The notes below the pieces were generated by a model that ran no database searches, was not told the DNA's origin, and saw only the letters and a list, made by a program, of their open reading frames with translations. DNA of 64,000 nt from Actinoplanes flavus. GTDB taxonomy: Bacteria > Actinomycetota > Actinomycetes > Mycobacteriales > Micromonosporaceae. This document shows, in pieces, positions 1 through 9,866 of the stretch. The position numbers and the translations under genes are program-made. How positions within the stretch are numbered: position 1 is the stretch's first letter; each line of letters starts with the position of its first letter. The stretch covers positions 269,228-333,227 of the forward strand of contig NZ_JAGFNS010000007.1 of assembly GCF_017592555.1 (NCBI RefSeq), given 5' to 3'.

Positions 1-1730
1 TTCGTGATCCGCGGCACCTGGCCCCAGCGGGCGGCCTTGTAGAACAGCTTGTCGGTCGGCCGGTCCGGTGCGCCGACCCGGCCCACCAGGTGCCGGCCGG
101 TCTCCAGGTAGTCCTGCGGACCGAGGAAATACCCGGCCGGGATCCGGAACTGGGCGTCGCCACCGCGCGCCATCGTGTACGCCTGCCAGCGCATGCTGTC
201 CACGGCCACGTCGATGGAGAGCGGCAGCGAGGTCATCACACCGTCACCGGTGACGTAGTCCTGCCATGTCCCGCTCGCGATGAACTCCGGCTCCGGCGCC
301 CGCTCCAGGGTGCGCAGCGGCAGCGGGGCGATCGGGGCGAGCGCCGCCACGACCAGCACGCCGACGGTGAGCTTGGCCAGCAGCCCGCGGGTGACGAACT
401 CGTCGACCAGCAGCGCCAGCACGATCGCGAAGATCACCACCACGACCAGCGTGTACCGGACCGGCAGCGCCGAGTCGAACAGCGGGACGTCGACGAACAG
501 CGCGTACAGCAGCGGGGTGTCGCTGTGCTCCTCGCCCATGAACCGCAGCCGCGGGCCGAGCGAGAGCAGGAAGAAGAAGAGCCCCACGACGGACAGCGCG
601 CGCAGCGTGACCCGGCGCTCCGGCGACGACCGCCGCCACAGCAGGCCCAGCGCCACGGCGAAGAGCAGCACGAGCGGGGCGCCCAGGAACGAGGTGGCCT
701 CGGTCGCGTTGGGCGCCAGGTCGGCGCCCCAGCCGAACAGACCGGCGACCGACCGCAGCGGGAACGCCACGTACGACACCAGGTCCTCGGAGTAGAACCG
801 CATCTTGAAGCCGGTGCCGGTGAACTTGAGCGGCCCGTTGAAGTGCATGTAGAGCGGCCAGGACAGCAGCGCCCCGGCGACCGCCGCGGTCACGCCCAGC
901 GACACCAGGACCCGGCCCGCCGACTCCTTCGCCGCGCGCAGGCCCGGCTTGGACAGCGCCCACACCGCGAGGAAGAGCGCGCAGGCCAGAGCGCAGAAGA
1001 ACAGCGCCTCGGCGGCCACCGAGAAGCCCATGGTGCAGAGCAGGCCGAGGACCACGCCGTTGCGGACCCGGTGGCCCTTCTCCGGCAGCTTCAGCACCCA
1101 CCACGCGACGATGCCGACCATCCAGCCGGACGTCCAGTTGAGGTGGCCGTTGGCGTGCGAGACGAGACCGGGGGAGAACCCGAAGAGCAGGCCGCCGACC
1201 GCCGCGGCGAGCCCGCTGCGGACCAGCCAGCGGCGCAGGAACAGGTACCACACGAAGGCGGAGCCGGCCAGGTTCAGCGTCAGGATGGTGACGAAGGTGA
1301 CCTGCGGGCCCGCGAAATGGGTCAGCGGCGCGAACAGCACCGCGTAGAACGTGCTGGACGTGTTCATCGCCAGGTTCACACCGCGCGGCGCGTTCAGCAG
1401 CGTGGTGAAGAACGGGTTGCTCATGTGCTGGAGCAGGTAGACGCCGTACGACATCATCCACTCGAACTGGCCCTGGTCGCTCACGTTGTCGGCGACCACG
1501 TGCCGGTACGGCGCCCGCCACAGCCCCTGGCACACGTAGACGGCCGCGGCCAGCGACACGAGCGCCATCGCGAGATGCGACTTCCAGGACCGCCACATCG
1601 AGGCGGGCCGGGCGGTGGGTGCGACCGTCGTCGGGTCGCCCGGATCCTCGGCATCCGGGGTCGTCGGGTCCGTCGTCGGGGCGGGCGCGGCGATCGTCAC
1701 GTCGCGGAGATTATCCAGCCCCGAATTCAT
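1..1730 (-). CDS. GT-C-like polytopic membrane protein, paralog A (C-terminal end cut by window)
   Basis: This reading frame starts at an ATG at 1730 and stays open to the window edge, so about 576 residues are visible and the C-terminus is missing. After a proline/aspartate/threonine-rich N-terminus come about ten hydrophobic helices, then a soluble tail. It aligns along its whole visible length with the next gene upstream: both have an APYRH/DPYRH and DN..DQ..FEW motif in the first extracytoplasmic loop, the shared stretch LFAPLTHFAGPQV, SHANGHLNWT, and a tail with WQAYTMARGG. The architecture and the acidic first-loop motif resemble GT-C glycosyltransferases that use polyprenyl-phosphate sugars; the actual reaction is not shown. 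Its ATG overlaps the TGA of the upstream paralog (ATGA), so the pair is probably translationally coupled. Confidence 0.8.
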   Translation of the reverse strand, partial: MNSGLDNLRDVTIAAPAPTTDPTTPDAEDPGDPTTVAPTARPASMWRSWKSHLAMALVSLAAAVYVCQGLWRAPYRHVVADNVSDQGQFEWMMSYGVYLLQHMSNPFFTTLLNAPRGVNLAMNTSSTFYAVLFAPLTHFAGPQVTFVTILTLNLAGSAFVWYLFLRRWLVRSGLAAAVGGLLFGFSPGLVSHANGHLNWTSGWMVGIVAWWVLKLPEKGHRVRNGVVLGLLCTMGFSVAAEALFFCALACALFLAVWALSKPGLRAAKESAGRVLVSLGVTAAVAGALLSWPLYMHFNGPLKFTGTGFKMRFYSEDLVSYVAFPLRSVAGLFGWGADLAPNATEATSFLGAPLVLLFAVALGLLWRRSSPERRVTLRALSVVGLFFFLLSLGPRLRFMGEEHSDTPLLYALFVDVPLFDSALPVRYTLVVVVIFAIVLALLVDEFVTRGLLAKLTVGVLVVAALAPIAPLPLRTLERAPEPEFIASGTWQDYVTGDGVMTSLPLSIDVAVDSMRWQAYTMARGGDAQFRIPAGYFLGPQDYLETGRHLVGRVGAPDRPTDKLFYKAARWGQVPRIT

Positions 1731-3598
1731 CGCTCGATCGGGTCCACGCCGGGACGAATGCGCCACACCAGAACATCGTCCACTTTTTCCGGCGGACCGA
1801 GCAGATCGGTCGCGGTCGTCTCCACCGCGCTACGGAACAGTGTCATGTGGTCGGAACCGGTGATCTGCTCGGGCAGGAAGAGCAGCTCCACGTTCCAGTA
1901 CGCGAAGTCACGCCGGGCCTGCTCGCGGTCGGCGTTGCTCAGCTGGGCGGCGTAGCCGTACAGGGCGGCGCGGGTGAACAGCCAGTCGGTCGGTCCGGGC
2001 GGCGCGCCGATCCGGCCGATCTGCCCGGCGCCCTCCTCGCCGTTGACCATCGGGCCGAGGAAGTAGCCGTCCGGGATCCGGAACTGCGGTCCGCCGCGCG
2101 CCATCGTGTACGCCTGCCAGCGCTGCCCGTCGGCCGTCACGTTGAGCGCGAACGGCAGGGCGGACATCACCCCGTTCTCCGACACGTACCGCTGCCAGGT
2201 GCCGTTCGCGATGAAGTCCGGCTCCGGGGCCCGCTCCTGGTGGCGCACCGGCAGCGGGAAGATCGGCAGGAGCGCGGCCACGATCGCCGCGGTCAGCCCG
2301 GTCTGCAGGTTGGCCGACAGCCGCTGGTCCACCAGCTCCTGGGTGATCAGGGCCAGCAGGACGCCGAAGACGCCCACCACGACCAGCGCCAGCCGCAGCG
2401 GCAGCGCCGAGTCGAACAGCGGCAGGTGGGCGAGCGCCGCGTAGGGCAGCGGGATGGGCAGCTCGTCGTCCATCCAGTTCATCCGCGGGCCCCAGGACAG
2501 CACCAGGAAGACGCCGCCGACCACCAGGATCGCCCGCAGCGTGGCCCGGCGGGCCGGCGCGGCGCGCCGCCACAGCACGACCGCGGAGACCACCATCAGG
2601 AAGATCAGGGGTACGCCGAAGAAGGACGACTCCTCGGTGCGGTTGGGCGCCAGGGTGGAGCCCAGCCCGAACAGCGCGGCCACCGACCGGCTCGGGAACG
2701 ACAGGTACGCCGCCACGTCCTCGGCGAAGTAGCGCTGGTTGAACCCGGTCCCGGAGAACGTCTGCGGGCCGGCGAAGTGCATGTACAGCGGGTAGGCCAG
2801 CAGCGCCCCGGCCACCACGGCGGTGACCCCGAGCGCCCGCAGCACGGTGCCCGCCGCGGCCTTCGCCTCGGTCCGGACCGGCCCGGCCAGCGACCAGGTC
2901 ACGATGAAGATGCCGCTGGCCAGGGCGGTGTAGAAGAGGCCCTCGGCGGCGATGGTGAAGCAGCCGGCCAGCATGACGCCGAGGATCAGCCCGTTGCGCA
3001 GCCAGCGGCCCGGCTGCCGCAGCCGCAGCACCTGCCAGATGACGACCGGGGCCACCCACCCGGCCGTCCAGTTCAGGTGGCCGTTGGCGTGCGAGATGAA
3101 ACCGGGGGCGAACCCGCAGAACATGCCGCCCAGCCCGGCCGCGAGCGGGCTGCGGACCAGCCAGCGGCGCAGGAACAGATACCACGCGAAGGCGGACCCG
3201 GCGAGATTCAGGGTGAGGATCGTCACGTAGCTGACCTGCGGGCCGGCGAAATGGGTCAACGGCGCGAACAGCACCGTGTACACCGAGATCGACGTGTTCG
3301 CCGCCAGGTTGACGCCCCACGGCACGTTCAGCAGGTCGCTGAAGAACGGGTCCGAGCCGTGGCCCAGCGTGTACACCCCGTACCCCAGCAGCCACTCGAA
3401 GAACGCCTGGTCCCCGATGTTGTCGGAGAGGCCGTGACGGTACGGGTCCTGCCACAGGCCGTTGGTCACGTAGACGGCCAGCGCGAGCGCTGTCAGAGCG
3501 ACGGTCAGATGGGCACGCCAACGACGGCCACGAGGTGGCTGCGCGGGATCGGCGGGCGGATCTGCGGACGCGGCGGGGGCGGGGGTGACGACGGACAT
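1727..3598 (-). CDS. GT-C-like polytopic membrane protein, paralog B
   Basis: A 623-residue membrane protein with a short alanine/proline-rich N-terminus, one helix near residues 30-47, then a loop carrying LSDNIGDQAFFEW, which has the acidic pattern expected of GT-C glycosyltransferases. About ten further helices follow (to about residue 430) and a soluble C-terminal domain of about 190 residues containing WQAYTMARGGPQFRIPDGYF. It is a close tandem paralog of the following gene, with which it shares a 4-base ATGA overlap. The start ATG lies 7 bases after a TAACCT -10-like box (3606-3611), so the mRNA may be leaderless. Likely role is transfer of a sugar to a cell-envelope acceptor; the substrate cannot be read from the sequence. 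It follows the TIGR01777 gene by about 30 bases on the same strand. Confidence 0.85.
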   Translation of the reverse strand: MSVVTPAPAASADPPADPAQPPRGRRWRAHLTVALTALALAVYVTNGLWQDPYRHGLSDNIGDQAFFEWLLGYGVYTLGHGSDPFFSDLLNVPWGVNLAANTSISVYTVLFAPLTHFAGPQVSYVTILTLNLAGSAFAWYLFLRRWLVRSPLAAGLGGMFCGFAPGFISHANGHLNWTAGWVAPVVIWQVLRLRQPGRWLRNGLILGVMLAGCFTIAAEGLFYTALASGIFIVTWSLAGPVRTEAKAAAGTVLRALGVTAVVAGALLAYPLYMHFAGPQTFSGTGFNQRYFAEDVAAYLSFPSRSVAALFGLGSTLAPNRTEESSFFGVPLIFLMVVSAVVLWRRAAPARRATLRAILVVGGVFLVLSWGPRMNWMDDELPIPLPYAALAHLPLFDSALPLRLALVVVGVFGVLLALITQELVDQRLSANLQTGLTAAIVAALLPIFPLPVRHQERAPEPDFIANGTWQRYVSENGVMSALPFALNVTADGQRWQAYTMARGGPQFRIPDGYFLGPMVNGEEGAGQIGRIGAPPGPTDWLFTRAALYGYAAQLSNADREQARRDFAYWNVELLFLPEQITGSDHMTLFRSAVETTATDLLGPPEKVDDVLVWRIRPGVDPIER

Positions 3599-3629
3599 CA
3601 GCCGCAGGTTAGCAAGAAAGCCTGTTCTT

Positions 3630-4547
3630 CTAGGGAGCCATCACCGGCCGGGCGCCGAGCGTCGCCGCCAGCGCCGCGCCGATTCCGGGGTACGCCCACG
3701 CGAACCCGGCCTGCGACAACACCCCCGGCAGCACCCGCTGGCTGCGCTGCGCCTCCCCGGCCAGCCCGCCGATCGCCAGGTCGAGCACCGGGCCGGGCAC
3801 CGAGAACAGGGCCGGCCGGCGCAGCACCCGGGCCAGCTCCCGGGTGAACTCGGCGTTGGTCACCGGCCGGGGTGAGACGAGGTTCACCGGGCCGGCCAGG
3901 TCGTCGCGGTCCAGCAGGAACTCGGCGGCGGCCAGCCAATCGGCCAGGGCGATCCAGGACATCCACTGCCGCCCGCCACCGATCCGGGCGCCCGCCCCCA
4001 GCTTGAACGGCAGCAGAAGCGGCTTGATCAGCGAGCCGCCGGCGTCGATCGCCGGAGCGGTGCGCAGCAGCACCACCCGGACGCCGGCGTCCTCGGCCGG
4101 CCGGGCCGCGGCCTCCCACACCCGGCACAGGTCGGCCAGGAACGTGGTGCCGGCCGGGGCCTCCTCGGTGACCGCCTGATCGCCGGTGTCGCCGTACCAC
4201 CCGACGGCGGAGCTCTGGAGCAGCACCCGGGGACGCTCGTCCGCCGGCAGCCGGCCGATCGTCTGGGCGATGGTGTCGGTGGTGTCGATCCGGCTGGACC
4301 GCAGCACCCGCTTGTACGCCTCGGTCCACCGATGGTCGCCGACATTGGCTCCGGACAGGTTGATCACCGCGTCCGCACCGGCCAGCACGGCCTGATCGAG
4401 CCGGCCCTGCGCCGGATCCCAGGAGGACTCGTCCGGCTGTTCGGAGGGGCGCCGGACCAGCCGGACGATGTCGTGGCCGCTCTGCCGCAGCCGTTCGGCG
4501 AGCCGGGTGCCGAGGAATCCGGACGCTCCGGCCATGACGATCCGCAT
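3630..4547 (-). CDS. TIGR01777 family NAD(P)-binding epimerase-like protein
   Basis: A 305-residue atypical short-chain dehydrogenase/reductase of the TIGR01777 (YfcH/SulA) family. The N-terminus MRIVMAGASGFLGTRLAERL is the Rossmann dinucleotide-binding motif; INLSGANV, SSAVGWYGD (with the active-site tyrosine region) and the family end-piece PGVLSQAGFAWAYPGI follow. The ATG at 4547 was chosen over an upstream one because the Rossmann strand starts right there and GAAAGG lies about 7 bases upstream. The counterpart in M. tuberculosis, Rv2216, also lies directly after the E2 gene dlaT, so the position is conserved, although here a strong terminator separates the two. Substrate unknown; role in lipoate or envelope metabolism is only suggested by context. 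Confidence 0.9.
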   Translation of the reverse strand: MRIVMAGASGFLGTRLAERLRQSGHDIVRLVRRPSEQPDESSWDPAQGRLDQAVLAGADAVINLSGANVGDHRWTEAYKRVLRSSRIDTTDTIAQTIGRLPADERPRVLLQSSAVGWYGDTGDQAVTEEAPAGTTFLADLCRVWEAAARPAEDAGVRVVLLRTAPAIDAGGSLIKPLLLPFKLGAGARIGGGRQWMSWIALADWLAAAEFLLDRDDLAGPVNLVSPRPVTNAEFTRELARVLRRPALFSVPGPVLDLAIGGLAGEAQRSQRVLPGVLSQAGFAWAYPGIGAALAATLGARPVMAP

Positions 4548-4585
4548 ACCTGACCCTTTCCCGAAGATCGGTTGGTTCAAAACAG

Positions 4586-4620
4586 ACCGGGGGGTACGCC
4601 GCAACGGCGCACCCCCCGGT
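4586..4620 (-). terminator. Intrinsic terminator of the E2 gene
   Basis: A 16-bp arm (starting ACCGGGGGGT and ending in CGCCG) pairs across a 3-base loop with its near-perfect complement. Read on the minus strand it is followed by CTGTTTTG, a short T tract, directly after the E2 stop codon. It should insulate the E2 gene from the TIGR01777 gene downstream. Confidence 0.85.
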
Positions 4621-4631
4621 CCATGTCGTCC

Positions 4632-6386
4632 TTAGAGGCCCAGGTCGGCCTCGAAGTGGCCGCCCTCCAGCCGTTCCTTCAGCGTGCCCAGGAAGCGGGC
4701 CGCGTCGGCGCCGTCCACGATCCGGTGGTCGTAGCTCAGCGCCAGGTAGACCATCGACCGCGGCGCGATGATCTCGCCCAGGTCCGGGTCGTTCACGATC
4801 ACCGGGCGCTTGACGACCGCGCCGAGACCGAGGATGCCGACCTGCGGCTGGTTGATGATCGGCGTGTCGAAGAGCGCGCCCCGGCTGCCGGTGTTGGTCA
4901 GCGTGAACGTGCCGCCGCCGATCTCGTCCGGCCCGATCTTGTTGTTGCGGGTCCGGTCCGCCAGGTCCGCGATCCGCTTGGACAGGCCGGCCAGGTTCAG
5001 GTCGCCGGCGTCCTTGATGACCGGGACGACCAGGCCCTTCGGCGCGTCCACCGCGATGCCCAGGTGCTCGGAACCGTGGTAGGTCACGGTGCCCGCCTCG
5101 ACGTCGATCGAGGAGTTGACCACCGGGTGCTGCTGCAGCGCCTCGACCGTGGCCAGCGCGAAGAACGGCAGGAAGGTGAGCTTCACGCCGTGCTTGGCCT
5201 GGAAGTCGGCCTTCGCCTTGTTCCGCAGGTTGGCGATCTTGGTGACGTCCACCTCGACGACCGTGGTGAGCTGCGCGGAGACCTGGAGCGACTCCACCAT
5301 GCGGCGGGCGATCGTGGCGCGGATCCGGGTCAGCTTCTCGGTCCGGCCACGCAGCGGGCTCGGCTCCGCCTTGGCGGCGGCCTTCTCGACCGGTGCGGCA
5401 GCCCTCTCGGCCTGGGCTGCCGGGGCCGGGGCGGCCTTCGCGGCGGTGGCCTTCTCGGCCGCGTCGATCACGTCCTGCTTGCGGATGCGGCCACCCACGC
5501 CGGTGCCGGTCAGGGTGGACAGGTCCACGCCCTTCTCGGCGGCCAGCTTGCGGACCAGCGGGGTGACGTAGCCGGCGTCGCCGGCGCCGTTCGACTCGAC
5601 CGCGGCGGGCGCCGGGGCCTTCGCGGGCTCCGGGGCCACCTGCGGGGCCGGAGCCGACTCGATCTTCGGAGCCGGAGCGCTCTCCACCTTCGGCGCGGGC
5701 GCCTGGGCGGGCGCGGGCGCCGGAGCCGGCTTCTCCGGGGCCGGAGCGGCGGCCGGGGCGCTGCCCGCGGCGCCGATGACGGCCAGCACCGCGCCGACGT
5801 TCGCGGTCTCGTCCTCGCCGACCCGGATCTCCAGCAGGGTGCCGGCGACCGGCGACGGGATCTCCGTGTCGACCTTGTCGGTGGAGACCTCGACCAGCGG
5901 CTCGTCCGCCTCCACCTCCTCGCCGACCTGCTTCAGCCAGCGGGTGATGGTGCCCTCGGTGACGCTCTCACCGAGCGCCGGAAGCTTGATCTCGGTGCCC
6001 TCGGCGTTGCCCGCCGGGGCGGCGGTCTGCGGCGCGGGGGCCTCCGCCTCGACCGGCTTCTCCGTCGACGGGGTGACCGGAGCGGCGGGCTCCGGCTCCG
6101 CGGCCGCCTGCTGGGCCGGTGCGGGCGCGGCCGAACCGGCGTCCTCACCCTCCCCGGCGATGACGGCCAGCTCGCTGCCGACCTCCGCGGTCTCGTCCTC
6201 GCCGACCACGATCCGGGTGAGCACACCCGCGGCGGGCGACGGGATCTCCGTGTCGACCTTGTCGGTGGAGACCTCGAGCAGCGGCTCGTCGGCCTCGACG
6301 CGCTCGCCCTCCTGCTTGAGCCAGCGGGTCACCGTTCCCTCGGTGACGCTCTCACCCAGCCGCGGCATGGTTACCGATACCGGCAT
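4632..6386 (-). CDS. sucB: Dihydrolipoamide acyltransferase, E2 of 2-oxo acid dehydrogenase complex (PDH type in actinobacteria)
   Basis: A 584-residue E2 subunit. It has two lipoyl domains (residues about 2-77 and 131-206), each with the [12 protein letters not shown] signature; the lipoylated lysines are K43 and K171. Alanine/proline-rich linkers separate them from a peripheral-subunit binding domain (about 273-310, [19 protein letters not shown]) and a catalytic domain ending in [10 protein letters not shown] with active-site H554 and D558. It moves acyl groups from E1 to CoA. Databases often call such proteins SucB, but in mycobacteria and corynebacteria the orthologous protein (DlaT, AceF) is the pyruvate dehydrogenase E2, because the 2-oxoglutarate E2 is fused to Kgd; the same is likely here. 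AAGGAG lies upstream of the ATG. It lies 42 bases after lpd and is probably cotranscribed. Confidence 0.95.
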   Translation of the reverse strand: MPVSVTMPRLGESVTEGTVTRWLKQEGERVEADEPLLEVSTDKVDTEIPSPAAGVLTRIVVGEDETAEVGSELAVIAGEGEDAGSAAPAPAQQAAAEPEPAAPVTPSTEKPVEAEAPAPQTAAPAGNAEGTEIKLPALGESVTEGTITRWLKQVGEEVEADEPLVEVSTDKVDTEIPSPVAGTLLEIRVGEDETANVGAVLAVIGAAGSAPAAAPAPEKPAPAPAPAQAPAPKVESAPAPKIESAPAPQVAPEPAKAPAPAAVESNGAGDAGYVTPLVRKLAAEKGVDLSTLTGTGVGGRIRKQDVIDAAEKATAAKAAPAPAAQAERAAAPVEKAAAKAEPSPLRGRTEKLTRIRATIARRMVESLQVSAQLTTVVEVDVTKIANLRNKAKADFQAKHGVKLTFLPFFALATVEALQQHPVVNSSIDVEAGTVTYHGSEHLGIAVDAPKGLVVPVIKDAGDLNLAGLSKRIADLADRTRNNKIGPDEIGGGTFTLTNTGSRGALFDTPIINQPQVGILGLGAVVKRPVIVNDPDLGEIIAPRSMVYLALSYDHRIVDGADAARFLGTLKERLEGGHFEADLGL

Positions 6387-6428
6387 CTTTTCCCAAACTC
6401 CTTAACGCGGTGAACGATCGATTCAGCT

Positions 6429-7820
6429 TCAGCTGTGCGCGTGCAGCGGCTTGCCCGCGAGCGCGAGGAAGGCCTCGCCCAGCGCCTCGTTCTGCGTCGG
6501 GTGGGCGTGTACGAGCTGAGCGACCTCCTCGGGGAAGGCCTCCCAGTTGGTGATCAGCTGGGCCTCGCCGACGAGCTCGCCGACCCGCGCGCCCACCATG
6601 TGGACGCCGACGACCGGCCCGTCGTTGACCCGGACCAGCTTGATGAAGCCCGCGGTCTTGAGGATCTGGCTCTTGCCGTTGCCACCGAGGTTGTAGTTGT
6701 ACGTCGAGACCTTGTCGTCGCCGTACTGTTCCTTGGCCTTGGCCTCGGTGATGCCGACCGACGCGACCTCGGGGTCGGAGTAGGTGACCCGCGGGATGCC
6801 GGCCTCGTCGATGACGGCCGGGTTCTTTCCGGCGATCTCCTCGGCGACGAAGATGCCCTGCTGGAAACCGCGGTGCGCGAGCTGGAGGCCGGGGACGATG
6901 TCACCGACGGCGTAGATGTTGCCGACACCGGTGCGCAGGCGCTCGTCGACGATCACGAAGCCCCGGTCCAGGGTGATGCCCTGCTGCTCGTACCCCAGGT
7001 TGGCGGTCGTCGGGCCACGGCCGACCGCGACCAGCAGCACCTCGGCCTCGAGGGTCTCGCCGCCGGCGATGGTGACCCGCACGCCGCTGTCGGTGTGCTC
7101 CACCTTCTCGAACGGCTTGCCCACCTTGAAGTCGATCTTCCGCTTGCGGAAGGCGCGCTCGACCTGCTTCGAGATGTCGGCGTCCTCGGCGGCGACCAGG
7201 CGGGGCAGCGCCTCCACGATGGTCACGTCGGCGCCGAACGACTTCCACACGCTGGCGAACTCGACGCCGATGACGCCGCCGCCCAGCACGATCGCCGACT
7301 GCGGCACCCGGTCCAGCTTGAGGGCGTGCTCACTGGTCAGCACCCGCTTGCCGTCGACCTCCAGGCCGGGCAGCGAGCGCGAGTAGGAGCCGGTGGCCAG
7401 GATGATGTTGCGGCCGGTGTAGCGCTTGCCGTCCACCTCCACGGTGTCCTTGCTGACGAGCTTGCCCGCCCCCTGGACCACCGTGATGTTCTTGTTGTGC
7501 GTGAGCATGCCGCTCAGGCCCTTGAAGAGCCGGCTGACCACGCCGTCCTTGTAGGCGTTCACCCCCGCCATGTCGATGCCGACGAGGTCGGCCTTCACCC
7601 CGAACTGCTCGCTCTCGCGAGTCTGGTCGGCGATCTCCGCGGCGTGCAGCAGCGCCTTCGTGGGGATGCAGCCGCGGTGCAGGCAGGTGCCACCGAGCTC
7701 GGCCTTGTCGATCAGAGCGACCGAAAGATCGAACTGGGCGGCCCGGAGCGCGGCCGCATAGCCACCGCTTCCTGCGCCGAGAATGACGATGTCGAAGGTT
7801 CCGCCGTTGGGCTGGCTCAC
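6429..7820 (-). CDS. lpdA: Dihydrolipoyl dehydrogenase (E3)
   Basis: A 463-residue flavoprotein disulfide reductase that reoxidises the dihydrolipoyl groups of 2-oxo acid dehydrogenase complexes with NAD+. The FAD-binding motif GAGSGGYAAA is at about residues 15-24, the redox disulfide is C46/C51 in GGTCLHRGCIPTK, a second dinucleotide motif is LGGGVIGVEFA, FAD contacts lie in NIYAVGDI, and the interface His-Glu pair is H440/E445 in HPTQNE. I chose the GTG at 7820, because GGAG lies 5 bases upstream and the FAD strand begins shortly after; a GTG at 7859 would add 13 unlikely residues. It precedes the E2 gene on the same strand, forming an E3-E2 unit. Confidence 0.96.
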   Translation of the reverse strand: MSQPNGGTFDIVILGAGSGGYAAALRAAQFDLSVALIDKAELGGTCLHRGCIPTKALLHAAEIADQTRESEQFGVKADLVGIDMAGVNAYKDGVVSRLFKGLSGMLTHNKNITVVQGAGKLVSKDTVEVDGKRYTGRNIILATGSYSRSLPGLEVDGKRVLTSEHALKLDRVPQSAIVLGGGVIGVEFASVWKSFGADVTIVEALPRLVAAEDADISKQVERAFRKRKIDFKVGKPFEKVEHTDSGVRVTIAGGETLEAEVLLVAVGRGPTTANLGYEQQGITLDRGFVIVDERLRTGVGNIYAVGDIVPGLQLAHRGFQQGIFVAEEIAGKNPAVIDEAGIPRVTYSDPEVASVGITEAKAKEQYGDDKVSTYNYNLGGNGKSQILKTAGFIKLVRVNDGPVVGVHMVGARVGELVGEAQLITNWEAFPEEVAQLVHAHPTQNEALGEAFLALAGKPLHAHS

Positions 7821-7985
7821 GTTGACTCCAGTGGTCGCATCGTCTCCGGTGTGGGTCACACAATGGAAACGGTCACAGTCCCGTCACCGACATCTTGTCA
7901 CTTCTCGGCCCGGTCAATGCAGCCAGGTGCCCTACGACACGTTGCCCCGACGTACCCTTGCGGGATCGAACGCGAGGAGGGAACG

Positions 7986-8306
7986 GTGGCATGGTTTCGG
8001 CGGCGTCCGCGGCCGGGTGGACCCGGCGGACGGCCGGTCGACCGCGCCGATCTCGAGCATCTTACGCAATTCGTCCGTTCCCGGCGGGGAGTCGAGGCCT
8101 TCATCGAGCCACAGACGACGGTGACCGAGACCACGCTGTTGCTTGTCGCACACGACGGCGAGTGGACCCGGCGACGGATCGAGTCACCTGAGGTCGCGCG
8201 CCGTTTCGCCCACCAGCTGGCGATGCCGGTCTACGATGTCCGGCTGCTGGGCTATCCACAGCGGATGCGGGACTACAACGAGCGGCAGCGGCGCCGCCCG
8301 GCCTGA
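7986..8306 (+). CDS. Conserved actinobacterial small protein, function unknown
   Basis: A 106-residue protein starting at GTG (VAWFRRRP...) behind a strong AGGAGGGA ribosome binding site with 3 bases after it. The N-terminus is arginine-rich; the rest looks like a compact alpha/beta domain (EHLTQFVRSRRGVEAFIEP, TTLLLVAHDGEWTRRRI, ARRFAHQLAMPVYDVRLLGYP). No catalytic motif is visible. It is transcribed divergently from lpdA and converges on the aminopeptidase gene. I recognise the type as a conserved actinobacterial hypothetical protein but cannot assign a function. Confidence 0.85.
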   Translation: MAWFRRRPRPGGPGGRPVDRADLEHLTQFVRSRRGVEAFIEPQTTVTETTLLLVAHDGEWTRRRIESPEVARRFAHQLAMPVYDVRLLGYPQRMRDYNERQRRRPA

Positions 8307-8318
8307 TCACCGGGCGGC
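8293..8318. terminator. Bidirectional hairpin between convergent genes
   Basis: A perfect 9-bp stem, GCCGCCCGG paired with CCGGGCGGC, overlaps the stop codon of the upstream plus-strand gene and lies just beyond the pepA stop on the minus strand. It has no T tract, so it may act as a GC-rich terminator or simply as mRNA 3'-end protection. Confidence 0.5.
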
Positions 8319-8330
8319 GCGCGGCCGTCG

Positions 8331-9866
8331 TCAGGCGAGGTCGTCGATCACCTGGAGCAGCGTGCGGACCGGCACGCCCGTCCCGCCCTTGGTCCAGTAA
8401 CCGTTCGCCTCACCGGTGTGGTAGCTGGGGCCCGCGATGTCGATGTGCGCCCACTCGACGCCCTCGGTGACGAACTCCCGCAGGAAGACGCCGCCCTGGA
8501 GCATGTGCCCGGCCCGGTCCAGGCTGGCGTTGGTCTGGCAGATGTCGGCGATCTCCGACTCCATGCCCTTGCGCACGTCGTCCGGCAGCGGCATCCGCCA
8601 GGCCGGCTCGCCGACCGTGGTGCCGGCCGCCTCGACCAGCCGGGTCGCCTCGTCCGAGCCCATCAGCCCGGAGATCCGCTTGCCCAGCGCGATCACCTGG
8701 CCGCCGGTCAGCGTCGAGGTCTCGAACAGGTAGTCGGTGCCGTCCGCGCAGGCCCGGGCCATCGCGTCGCCCAGCACCATCCGGCCCTCGGCGTCGGTGT
8801 TGAACACCTCGACCCGCTTGCCGTTGAACATGGTGACCACGTCGCCCGGCCGGTACGCCGACCCGGACGGCATGTTCTCCGCGATCGCCAGGTACCCGGA
8901 GACCGCCACACCCGGCTCGAGCTCGGCCACCGCGATCAGCGTGGCGGCCACCGCGGCGGCGCCCGCCATGTCCGACTTCATCTCCCACATGCCGGCGGCC
9001 GGCTTGATGCTCACCCCACCGGTGTCGAAGGTGATGCCCTTGCCGACGAGCGCGATCCGCTTCGGGTCGGTCACCCCGGACGGCGTGTAGGTCAGCTTCA
9101 CCAGCCGCGGCGGCGCCTCGGAACCCTGGCCGACCGCCACGATGCCGCCGTACCCGCCGGCCTTGAGCTGCTCGAAGTCGAGCACCTCGACCTCCAGCCC
9201 GGCCTCGGTCGCGGCCGCCGCCACCTGGTCGGCGAGGTCCGCCGGGCGCAGCGCGTTCGGCGGGGTGTTCACCCAGTCCCGGGTCAGGCGCACCGCCCGG
9301 GCGACGATCCCGGCCCGGCGCAGCTCGGCCGCCGCCGCCTCGTCGGACGCGTCCGGCACCTGCAGGCGCAGCTCGGCCACCGGGTCACGGCGGCCCTTCG
9401 CCGGCTTCGACTTGTACCCCGCGAAGCGGTAGCCGCCGAGCAGCGCCCCCTCCAGCGTGGCGCGCAGCACCGGCGTGGCGCCCGCGTCGTCCGGCACCGG
9501 CAGGGCCAGCACCACGGTGTTGCTGCCGGCCAGCGCGCGGACCGCCGCGCCGGCGCCCCGGCGCAGCGTCTCCAGGTCGGGCGCCGGACCGTCCGGCTCG
9601 GTGCCGAGGCCCACCGCCACCAGCAGCGGCGCGGCGATCGTGCCGAGGGTGGCCAGTTTGGTCACCTCGCCGGGGGCGCCGGTCGCGCCGAGCAGAGCCA
9701 GCGTCGAGATCAGCTTGCCGTCGAAGGCCGCGGCGATGCTCTCGGCGCCGGCGGCCGGCAACAGGCTGCCGTCCTCGTCGGGCTGGCTGTGCAGGCCGAT
9801 GACGATGGCATCGACCGCCGATTCGGCCGGGTCGGTGTCGACCAGGCTGAGGGTGGGCTGGGTCAC
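8331..9866 (-). CDS. pepA: Leucyl aminopeptidase (M17 family)
   Basis: A 511-residue cytosolic metallo-aminopeptidase of family M17 that removes N-terminal residues from peptides. The less conserved N-terminal domain covers about residues 1-175. The catalytic domain has the metal-binding segment [12 protein letters not shown] with the lysine and aspartate ligands, [12 protein letters not shown], and the family signature [13 protein letters not shown], which supplies further metal-binding acidic residues and the bicarbonate-site arginine. The start is a GTG at 9866 with CGGAG 8 bases upstream. It is divergent from gcvT across about 120 bases. M. tuberculosis pepB lies in the equivalent place near gcvT and dlaT. 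Confidence 0.96.
   Translation of the reverse strand: MTQPTLSLVDTDPAESAVDAIVIGLHSQPDEDGSLLPAAGAESIAAAFDGKLISTLALLGATGAPGEVTKLATLGTIAAPLLVAVGLGTEPDGPAPDLETLRRGAGAAVRALAGSNTVVLALPVPDDAGATPVLRATLEGALLGGYRFAGYKSKPAKGRRDPVAELRLQVPDASDEAAAAELRRAGIVARAVRLTRDWVNTPPNALRPADLADQVAAAATEAGLEVEVLDFEQLKAGGYGGIVAVGQGSEAPPRLVKLTYTPSGVTDPKRIALVGKGITFDTGGVSIKPAAGMWEMKSDMAGAAAVAATLIAVAELEPGVAVSGYLAIAENMPSGSAYRPGDVVTMFNGKRVEVFNTDAEGRMVLGDAMARACADGTDYLFETSTLTGGQVIALGKRISGLMGSDEATRLVEAAGTTVGEPAWRMPLPDDVRKGMESEIADICQTNASLDRAGHMLQGGVFLREFVTEGVEWAHIDIAGPSYHTGEANGYWTKGGTGVPVRTLLQVIDDLA

Noticed and set aside
90..3847. Very long open frames on the plus strand opposite the membrane-protein genes
   Set aside because: They encode Arg/Gly/Pro/His-rich sequence without domains and lie opposite genes with clear membrane helices and paralogy. 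High GC produces such antisense frames.
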